Assembly: GCA_963204705.1 (NCBI GenBank) | Contig: CAUJHL010000086.1 | Coordinates: forward strand, 1-37,942 | Origin: Pseudomonadota bacterium | GTDB lineage: Bacteria; Pseudomonadota; Gammaproteobacteria; Pseudomonadales; Moraxellaceae | Reading direction: 5' to 3' | Length of the DNA stretch: 37,942 nt | In this document: positions 1 to 7,188 of the stretch, one piece after another | Numbering within the stretch: the stretch's first letter is position 1 | Layout of the letters: every line of letters starts with the position of its first letter | Position numbers and translations under genes: made by a program | Notes under the pieces: generated by a model | What the model saw: only the letters and a program-made list of their open reading frames with translations | Told to the model about the DNA's origin: nothing | The model's database searches: none

Positions 1-60
1 CTGTCATGCGCGCTCCCTGAACATCGTTAACATCAGCAACTCACACTATATCTAACCAAG

Positions 61-88
61 CCCTAAGCCCTAAGCCCTAAGCCCTAAC
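61..88 (-). repeat. Tandem heptamer repeat with G-quadruplex motif
   Basis: The plus strand reads CCCTAAG three times in a row and then CCCTAAC. On the minus strand, which is the coding strand of the neighbouring gene, this gives four GGG tracts separated by identical 4-nt CTTA loops. That is a textbook intramolecular G-quadruplex pattern (G3N4 repeated). The array supplies the last codons and the TAG stop of the YbcJ-like gene and continues into its 3' untranslated region, so it would be present in the mRNA. Folding is inferred; the repeat itself is seen directly. Confidence 0.85.
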
Positions 89-295
89 CTGTATCACTGT
101 ACCGGCAAACCCCACCGACTGCCCCGCCACAATTTTGCAGCGTTTGCGCAGCTCCACCACACCATTCACGGTGACCAGGCCGGCCTCAATCACCTGCTTC
201 GCCGCACCGCCACTGTCGCAGCAGCCTTCCAGTTTTAACAGGTCACACAGCGCAACGTGCGGATGATGTTCAAGATGAAACGTCTTTTGCGACAT
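77..295 (-). CDS. ybcJ: YbcJ-like S4-domain RNA-binding protein
   Basis: This 72-residue protein is almost entirely one S4-like RNA-binding fold. It matches the YbcJ family along its full length, including HPHVALCDLLKLEG near the N-terminus and RKRCKIVAGQSV near the C-terminus. YbcJ proteins are small cytoplasmic proteins thought to bind structured RNA; their target is not established. The ATG is preceded by AGGAAAA at suitable spacing. The gene lies 45 bp downstream of the HMG-CoA reductase gene on the same strand and may be co-transcribed with it. Its stop codon lies inside a G-rich tandem repeat, so its own mRNA end may be structured. Family assignment is strong; function is inferred. Confidence 0.88.
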   Translation of the reverse strand: MSQKTFHLEHHPHVALCDLLKLEGCCDSGGAAKQVIEAGLVTVNGVVELRKRCKIVAGQSVGFAGTVIQVRA

Positions 296-340
296 GGCAT
301 TTTCCTAAAAAACAGCCTTTTACTAAGGTAAAAAAATCAC

Positions 341-1558
341 TCAAGGACGATTGCGGCCATACTGATCGTGGCTGGAGACCCATTGATCCGACACGATGGC
401 CGAGGCCAGTGACAGTTCGCCGCAGAGTACGGTGGCAGCGATGATTTCGGCGAGCTTATGGGCTTTGCCGTGTCCATAGCAGTCCATCATGGCCAGACAT
501 TCACGCTGAGTAGGCAAACCGGTGCCACCACCATAACTGGCCACAATCAGTGAAGGAATCGTGACACTGAAATAGTAGTCGCCGCTGGGCAGTAGGTCAC
601 TGTACACAAAGCCCGCGCTGGACTCGGCGACATTGGCCACATCCTGCCCGCACGCCAAAAACACCGCCGCGACGCCATTGGCAAAATGCGCGCCATTGCA
701 GGCTGAACCCGCCATAAACGCTCCCAGATTGGACAATTGCCGTTGGTGAAACAGGGCGGCAGCCGTGGTGTGCATCACCTCGCGGATCAGGGCATCGGGC
801 AAAGTGATTTCAGCGACCACCCGTTTGCCACGGCTGTGCAGGCTATTGAGGAAAGAGTGTTTTTTATCGGTATCAAAATTGGCCGCCAGCGAAAAGTGCC
901 GCAAACCTGGCGGTTTCTGCGCCAGTATCCACTGACAGGCGGCATGGGTGGCTTTGGACACCATGTTTTGCCCCGCCGCATCCCCGGTTGTCATATTAAA
1001 GCGTAACCAGCGCAATTTACTGGCAGCGTATTGTTCGATGTCACGCAATTTACCGGAACGGGTGGTGGCCTCGGCGGCCTGCCGGATACCGCCCAGATTG
1101 GCGCTGACCCATTCCCCAAAATCACGGGCCGCACGCGCCGACTCAAACTCAAACACCGGCGCACGCTGCATGGCATCGTCGATCACGGTGGTCAGCACGC
1201 CCCCGGCTTCCCGCGTCAGTCGCATCCCGCGCGAATAACTCGCGACCAGCGTACCTTCTGTCGTGGCCATGGGCACGTAAAACTCCCCCTGCGCATGCTC
1301 ACCCCTGACGTGCAAAGGCCCGGCAACCCCCATCGGCACCTGCACGCAACCGGTAAAATGCTCGATATTCCCCGCTGTGACTGCCGGGTCGATGCTGTAC
1401 TGCCCGAGCTGGGTCAATGCGGTTCCGGTCTGATCCTGTATCAGCAAGCGGCGCTGGAGGGCCATGGGTTCGCTGTGATCCTGCTCGCGGTCACGGGGCA
1501 GTTTGGGTAGGGTGGTAGCTGTTTGAGCAGATGCAGCGGTATCCCATGGAGGATTCAT
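341..1558 (-). CDS. Hydroxymethylglutaryl-CoA reductase, class I type
   Basis: The 405-residue soluble protein should reduce HMG-CoA to mevalonate with NAD(P)H. All four catalytic residues of class I enzymes can be placed: Glu in TTEGTLVAS (about residue 100), Lys in DTDKKHSFLN, Asp in ACGQD, and the C-terminal His in SSHDQYGRN. The dinucleotide-binding stretch reads GDAAGQNMV, and the GGGTGLPTQ loop is intact. There is no sterol-sensing membrane domain. Class I enzymes are typical of eukaryotes, archaea and some bacteria, whereas bacterial class II enzymes differ markedly. No other mevalonate-pathway gene lies in the window. The ATG follows AGGGAAAG. Identity is secure; whether it serves isoprenoid synthesis or another route cannot be told here. 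Confidence 0.94.
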   Translation of the reverse strand: MNPPWDTAASAQTATTLPKLPRDREQDHSEPMALQRRLLIQDQTGTALTQLGQYSIDPAVTAGNIEHFTGCVQVPMGVAGPLHVRGEHAQGEFYVPMATTEGTLVASYSRGMRLTREAGGVLTTVIDDAMQRAPVFEFESARAARDFGEWVSANLGGIRQAAEATTRSGKLRDIEQYAASKLRWLRFNMTTGDAAGQNMVSKATHAACQWILAQKPPGLRHFSLAANFDTDKKHSFLNSLHSRGKRVVAEITLPDALIREVMHTTAAALFHQRQLSNLGAFMAGSACNGAHFANGVAAVFLACGQDVANVAESSAGFVYSDLLPSGDYYFSVTIPSLIVASYGGGTGLPTQRECLAMMDCYGHGKAHKLAEIIAATVLCGELSLASAIVSDQWVSSHDQYGRNRP

Positions 1559-1603
1559 AGAGTACTTTCCCTATACTGACGCATTGTTTTCATTGATCTT
1601 TCG

Positions 1604-1630
1604 CTACTAAAGCAGTCACCGCTTAAGTAG
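1604..1630. repeat. Imperfect inverted repeat upstream of HMG-CoA reductase
   Basis: CTACTAAAGC and GCTTAAGTAG form a 10-bp stem with one T-T mismatch around the 7-nt loop AGTCACC. It lies in the 141-bp gap between the esterase stop and the HMG-CoA reductase start, about 45 bp upstream of the latter. Neither strand has a T-run after the stem, so it does not look like a standard intrinsic terminator. It could be an operator, a leader hairpin or an unusual terminator of the esterase gene. I saw no convincing promoter hexamers beside it. Confidence 0.5.
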
Positions 1631-1699
1631 TATTCGCTGTCTGGCGTTTCTTTGCTTGGCCTTTTCCGCTGAGCTTTTCGTGGATTAATAGGACACCCG

Positions 1700-3214
1700 C
1701 TAAAACCCTGCCAGTGGCGCTCCCAGAAAGATCAGGCGGCTCATCGGCTCCCACTGCTTCGCATCGTGCTGGCCATTGTGTTCCCGTACTTTCATCACCG
1801 GCCCGGTGCCATCCAGTACATCCTGAATAAAATCCTGCGGCATCAGCCCCGCATCTTCAATGGCCGCCGTGTGATCCGGCTTTGTCAGAATGGTGTGTCC
1901 GGCCAGCCAGTGCCGTGACCAGGGCAAGTAATAGCCGACATTGGGCAGATCCTGCAGCGATTGCGCCAGTCGGCTGGTCTCTTGCTGCCAAAGTGTCATG
2001 GTATTGGCAAAGCGTTTGTCCGCATCCGGCTCGCGGGTTTCCGCCAGAAACCGCCGATAGGAAATACTGGAAAAAATATAATCTTCCTGCATTCCCAGCC
2101 AGCCAAAGCGATCCTGCGGCCAATGCAGTGCCATTGCCCTGAGTAAACTGCCCATATTGCTACGGTCAAAGTCAGGCAACAGCGTGGCGTACCAGTCCAG
2201 CACGCTGCCCTGTGCCGCTGCAGTCCCCAATGCGGCCGCCGAAGCAACCGGCGAGGCCAGCCCCCACACTTGCAGGGCATTGCGATGCAAGCCAGCAGAC
2301 GGTTCATTGGCGTTTAGCGGTGCCCAAAAAATTGGCCCGCCGTCATTGATCAGATAGCTTTTGGCCTGAGGAAACAGACTGCGTAGCGCTGGATACAGGG
2401 CTGTCGCGCCGACGCCACCCGCACTGTTGCCACTCAGCTCCCATTCCTTGGCCTGGGGCAGATGGTCACGTGCCCAGAGCGCTACAGCCAGCACATTGGC
2501 GGCACCGACATGCGACACGGTCAGCGGTTTGCCTTTGCCTGAGGGGTCGGTATACGTACTGGTTTTCAGGCCCAGATGAACATCGCCCGTGCAGTACGGC
2601 ACAAAAATCTTGTTCCATTGCTGGCTGCGGGGATGAAAACTCTCTGAGCCTTCGCGATTCAGTGCGGACTGGATGGGAATGGACAGCCGTGTGATGACCG
2701 GCACATTGGACAGGCTGAGCACAGAGACGATGGCGCCGTAATTCTTTTTTCCCGACGGCCGCACCACATTTTTTAGTAACTCACTGCCGTTGTGCAGCGC
2801 CCGGCAGGAATCGTAATCCCAGCAGGCACCCCCACCCGCCAGATTGATCTGCAGATTTTCGCTTTGCCGCCGGCTTTTGACATAGAAATAAAAGGGCGAA
2901 CCATCACCACAGCGTGCGCCAGTCGTGGGGTCGAGCCAGACTTTTTGCCAGACATCGTAGCGATCAATGCGGAAACCATCCTGAAACTGCACCGGATTGG
3001 TCCTGAGCGGCAGGGGAAATCCAGCCGGTATCGCCTGCTCCGGCAATCCTTTTACGGTGGGCGATACCAGCGTGCCGGTAGCGTCACACCAGGCAGGCAT
3101 CGCCGCCAGTAACAGAACCGCTAATGGCAAGGCAGCCAGCAACCGAACAACCAGCAGCTGAATACCCCGCGTAAAGGGCTGGATACGATTCACTAAAACA
3201 CTAATCGACTTCAT
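1700..3214 (-). CDS. Secreted pectinacetylesterase / Notum-family carboxylesterase
   Basis: This 504-residue protein has a basic N-terminus followed by a long hydrophobic segment (about residues 20-42), consistent with a signal peptide or anchor. It carries the family hallmarks LAGGGACWDYDSC (oxyanion region) and the nucleophile elbow GNSAGGVGA. INDGGPIFW may supply the acid, and a downstream histidine such as the one in GHTILTKPDH may complete the triad. The pectinacetylesterase family (PF03283) contains plant pectin deacetylases and animal Notum. Bacterial members are mostly uncharacterised, so the substrate (acetylated polysaccharide, lipid or other ester) is unknown. It is probably exported to the periplasm or outside the cell. 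The ATG lacks an obvious Shine-Dalgarno sequence, so the start is less certain. Confidence 0.82.
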   Translation of the reverse strand: MKSISVLVNRIQPFTRGIQLLVVRLLAALPLAVLLLAAMPAWCDATGTLVSPTVKGLPEQAIPAGFPLPLRTNPVQFQDGFRIDRYDVWQKVWLDPTTGARCGDGSPFYFYVKSRRQSENLQINLAGGGACWDYDSCRALHNGSELLKNVVRPSGKKNYGAIVSVLSLSNVPVITRLSIPIQSALNREGSESFHPRSQQWNKIFVPYCTGDVHLGLKTSTYTDPSGKGKPLTVSHVGAANVLAVALWARDHLPQAKEWELSGNSAGGVGATALYPALRSLFPQAKSYLINDGGPIFWAPLNANEPSAGLHRNALQVWGLASPVASAAALGTAAAQGSVLDWYATLLPDFDRSNMGSLLRAMALHWPQDRFGWLGMQEDYIFSSISYRRFLAETREPDADKRFANTMTLWQQETSRLAQSLQDLPNVGYYLPWSRHWLAGHTILTKPDHTAAIEDAGLMPQDFIQDVLDGTGPVMKVREHNGQHDAKQWEPMSRLIFLGAPLAGF

Positions 3215-3275
3215 TCATACACAAGTCAAAAAAGGGTCTTACACGCACACAGCTCTGTTGCGCAGGCGGACCCTG

Positions 3276-3300
3276 AAAAAAAACCCCTGATCATCAGGGG
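3276..3300 (-). terminator. Intrinsic terminator of guaB
   Basis: On the minus strand CCCCTGA and TCAGGGG form a perfect 7-bp stem around a 3-nt loop, followed directly by eight T residues. It lies just downstream of the guaB stop codon and upstream of the esterase gene, so the two are probably separate transcription units. Confidence 0.9.
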
Positions 3301-3323
3301 CTGAAGATGGTGTTGAAAACCGT

Positions 3324-4808
<1,485 letters not shown>

Positions 4809-4818
4809 CTAGCGGCGC

Positions 4819-4847
4819 AGTATACCTGAGCGGCGCTGCGCTGACCA
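4819..4847 (-). promoter_or_regulatory. Putative guaB promoter
   Basis: On the minus strand TGGTCA (4/6 match to -35) is separated by 17 bp from TATACT (5/6 match to -10), about 30 bp upstream of the guaB ATG. The stretch after the -10 is GC-rich (GCGCCGCT), as in promoters subject to stringent or growth-rate control. E. coli guaB is known to be regulated that way, so similar control is plausible here, but this is inferred. Confidence 0.55.
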
Positions 4848-4949
4848 TGTGGGAGAGAGCGGCAAATGTGGCGTTCACCTTCCGGGGGGGCTGCCTGGGC
4901 AGATTTTTTTAATGGCGCTGTTGGATGCTGATGTTGCTCATGCAAGTGT

Positions 4950-5471
4950 TTATTGCGTAGCCCGATCAATCTGATGTTCACGGATTTTCTGCGCCTGATG
5001 ATGCAACTGGCGATTTTGCTCGTGTAGCGCCGCTACCGGATCGGGCACCCGCACGTTCCCAACGCCCGGAACGGACACCGTGGTACTGCTGTCTACAGGT
5101 GCCTGTGGAGAATCATCCGGTGGCGCAACCGGGGCCGGGCGGTAGTGTGTTCCCTTGTTGAGATCGATATGCCAGGGCTGTCCATGGCGGTCACGATTAT
5201 AGAATTTATCGCTAAACGACGGGTTGCCCTCGCGATTGACAGAACGATACATCGTGCGGGTGTCTTTTAGCCGGTCGCTGGCTTTTTGCTCCGGCGTGCG
5301 GGTAGAGCCCAGATCGGTGGCTACACCGGAGTCGTTTGCCGCTGTCGCAGCATTCGGCGAAATCGGCTGTTTGCCCATCAGCGTGTCCAGCGACGGCACG
5401 GGTTTATCTAGCAAGAGCCAGAACATCCCCACGATGCCCATCCCCAAAATGAGTCGTAACGCCCAGACCAT
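4950..5471 (-). CDS. Membrane-anchored DUF4124-like protein of unknown function
   Basis: The protein is about 173 residues. It starts with one hydrophobic segment (ALRLILGMGIVGMFWLLL), suggesting an inner-membrane anchor with a periplasmic tail. The middle stretch TMYRSVNREGNPSFSDKFY resembles the YRW-D-G-SD pattern of DUF4124 domains, and the C-terminus is Pro/Gln-rich with a short helical tail. The ORF track starts at TTG 5489, but that codon has no Shine-Dalgarno sequence, while ATG 5471 follows GGAG by 6 nt, so I chose the ATG. The TTG start would lie 4 bp after the aceF stop, so the gene closely follows aceEF and is probably in the same operon. Why an envelope protein would be linked to pyruvate dehydrogenase is unclear. 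Confidence 0.7.
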   Translation of the reverse strand: MVWALRLILGMGIVGMFWLLLDKPVPSLDTLMGKQPISPNAATAANDSGVATDLGSTRTPEQKASDRLKDTRTMYRSVNREGNPSFSDKFYNRDRHGQPWHIDLNKGTHYRPAPVAPPDDSPQAPVDSSTTVSVPGVGNVRVPDPVAALHEQNRQLHHQAQKIREHQIDRATQ

Positions 5472-5493
5472 GCCGGTCTCCAGCCTCAAAGGT

Positions 5494-7188
5494 TTATAAG
5501 AGTATACGCCGGATATCCTTCAGGTTTTCAGCCAATTGCCGGGCAAATACTGCTGCATCCGCGCCATTGATTACCCGATGATCATAGGACAGGGACAACG
5601 GCAACATCAGCCGTGGCTGGAATGCCCCATCCTCCCACACGGGCTGCAGGCTGGCCGGGGACACCCCCAAAATCGCCACTTGCGGCCAGTTCACCAGTGG
5701 TGTAAAGCCCGTCCCGCCCAGATTGCCAAGGCTACTGATGGTAAAACTGGCGCCGGCAAAGTCGGCAGGCAGCAATTTTTTATCACGGGCTTTCTGGCCC
5801 AGTTGCTGCAATTCCGTGGCGATCTTGCGGATTCCCTTGCGATCCGGCTGTCTTAGGACTGGCACCACCAGCCCCTCCTCCGTGGCCACCGCAATACCCA
5901 GATGAATGTCCTCGCGCTGCAGCAACTGGCTCTGATCATCGGTCAAATGACTGTTAAAGCGCGGCAACTGACGCAATTGATACGCAACGGCTTTGGCGAT
6001 AAACGCAAGAATGGTCAGGTTGATACCCTGCTGCTTGTACTCGTCTTTTAGCGACTGCCGCAACGCCTCAAGTTCGGTAATATCGGCCTGATCAAACTGG
6101 GTGACCTGCGGAATAAAGCGATTATTAGCCAAATGGCGTATGGCCGCCTGCTGTATCCGGCTGAGCGGCACCAACTGACTAGGCCCGTAGGCACTCATGT
6201 CCGGCAAGGGGGGCAAGCCAGACGTGCTGCCACCAGATTCTGCGGGCTGTCTGGTGCCTGTTAAATGACCCAACCGCTGCTTGACGTAGGAATATACATC
6301 CTCTTTTAACAGGCGCTGATGTGGCCCACTGCCACTAACTTCGGACAATGCAACACCGAGCTGACGTGCCAGTCGGCGGACGGCTGGACCAGCGTAGACG
6401 TCTGAACTGGCCGTCGAAATGGCTGGGTTTTCAGGCATTGAATTGGCAGCCGCTTGAACTGAACCTGAACTGGCAGCTGGAGAATTGACGGGTGATGAAC
6501 TGGCCGATACCGATTCTGCGGTCTGAGCGGATGAGGCGGCAGGCGAAGCGGTGTTTTGCGCTGCCCTGCTGGCAGACTGGCTGGACGCCGAAGCCGTGCG
6601 AAGACTCATCAGGGGCATCCCTTGCTGGATACTTTGGCCTTTGCTGACTCGCCACTCACCCACTTCACCGGCAAACGGACTGGGAATTTCCACGCTGGCT
6701 TTGGCGGACTCCACCAACAGCAGGCTTTGCCCTTCCGTCACCGTGGCGCCGGTTTGCACCAGTAATTCTGTGACCTCGGCGCTGTCTACGCCCAGATCGG
6801 GGGTGACCACGATATGAGTATCCGTGGTCTGCGTGGCGGTGGTCTGCGTGGCGGTGGTTTGAGTGGGTGTGGTTTCCGTGGTGTCAGGCCCTGCGGATGC
6901 ATTGGTAGGCTGAGACGTTGCAGCACCGCTTGGAAGAGTAGTTGAATCGTTCGTAGTGTCGAGCATGGCCAGAATCACGCCTTCTTTCACCGTCTGGCCT
7001 TTCTGGATTTTCCAGGCGGTCAGCGTGCCAGTGGCTGGGCTGGGGATTTCCACACTGGCCTTGGCGGATTCCACCAGTAGCAGGCTTTGCCCTTCAGTCA
7101 CACTGTCGCCGGCTTGTACCATCAACTCAATGACTTCGGCGCTCTCGACGCCCAGATCCGGTGTCAGGATATCGCGTGTGCTGCTCAT
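5494..7188 (-). CDS. aceF: Pyruvate dehydrogenase E2, dihydrolipoyl acetyltransferase
   Basis: The 564-residue E2 core subunit transfers acetyl groups from E1 to CoA. Two lipoyl domains are visible (about residues 4-78 and 123-198), each with the lipoyl-lysine motif VESAKASVEIPSP. Next come an Ala/Ser-rich linker, an E1/E3-binding domain (AGPAVRRLARQLGV, about residue 270) and the catalytic domain with DHRVINGADAA near residue 537. Asn replaces the common Asp of the HxxxDG motif, as I recall for Azotobacter E2p, so it need not mean loss of activity. E. coli AceF has three lipoyl domains; this one has two. The ATG overlaps the aceE stop as ATGA, indicating translational coupling. Confidence 0.96.
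   Translation of the reverse strand: MSSTRDILTPDLGVESAEVIELMVQAGDSVTEGQSLLLVESAKASVEIPSPATGTLTAWKIQKGQTVKEGVILAMLDTTNDSTTLPSGAATSQPTNASAGPDTTETTPTQTTATQTTATQTTDTHIVVTPDLGVDSAEVTELLVQTGATVTEGQSLLLVESAKASVEIPSPFAGEVGEWRVSKGQSIQQGMPLMSLRTASASSQSASRAAQNTASPAASSAQTAESVSASSSPVNSPAASSGSVQAAANSMPENPAISTASSDVYAGPAVRRLARQLGVALSEVSGSGPHQRLLKEDVYSYVKQRLGHLTGTRQPAESGGSTSGLPPLPDMSAYGPSQLVPLSRIQQAAIRHLANNRFIPQVTQFDQADITELEALRQSLKDEYKQQGINLTILAFIAKAVAYQLRQLPRFNSHLTDDQSQLLQREDIHLGIAVATEEGLVVPVLRQPDRKGIRKIATELQQLGQKARDKKLLPADFAGASFTISSLGNLGGTGFTPLVNWPQVAILGVSPASLQPVWEDGAFQPRLMLPLSLSYDHRVINGADAAVFARQLAENLKDIRRILL
6824..6883 (-). repeat. 15-bp coding minisatellite in the aceF inter-lipoyl linker
   Basis: Two perfect copies of GTGGTCTGCGTGGCG (plus strand) are followed by two degenerate copies. 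They encode a Thr/Gln-rich stretch (TQTTATQTTATQTT) between the two lipoyl domains. The 15-bp unit keeps the reading frame, so copy-number change would only lengthen or shorten the flexible linker. Confidence 0.8.

Noticed and set aside
61-88. Telomere or chromosome-end sequence
   Set aside because: Only four heptamers are present and they lie inside and just after a bacterial gene; a linear chromosome end is not supported.
5494-7188. Loss of AceF activity from Asn in place of Asp in HRVING
   Set aside because: I recall the same substitution in the functional Azotobacter E2p, so it is not evidence of a defect.
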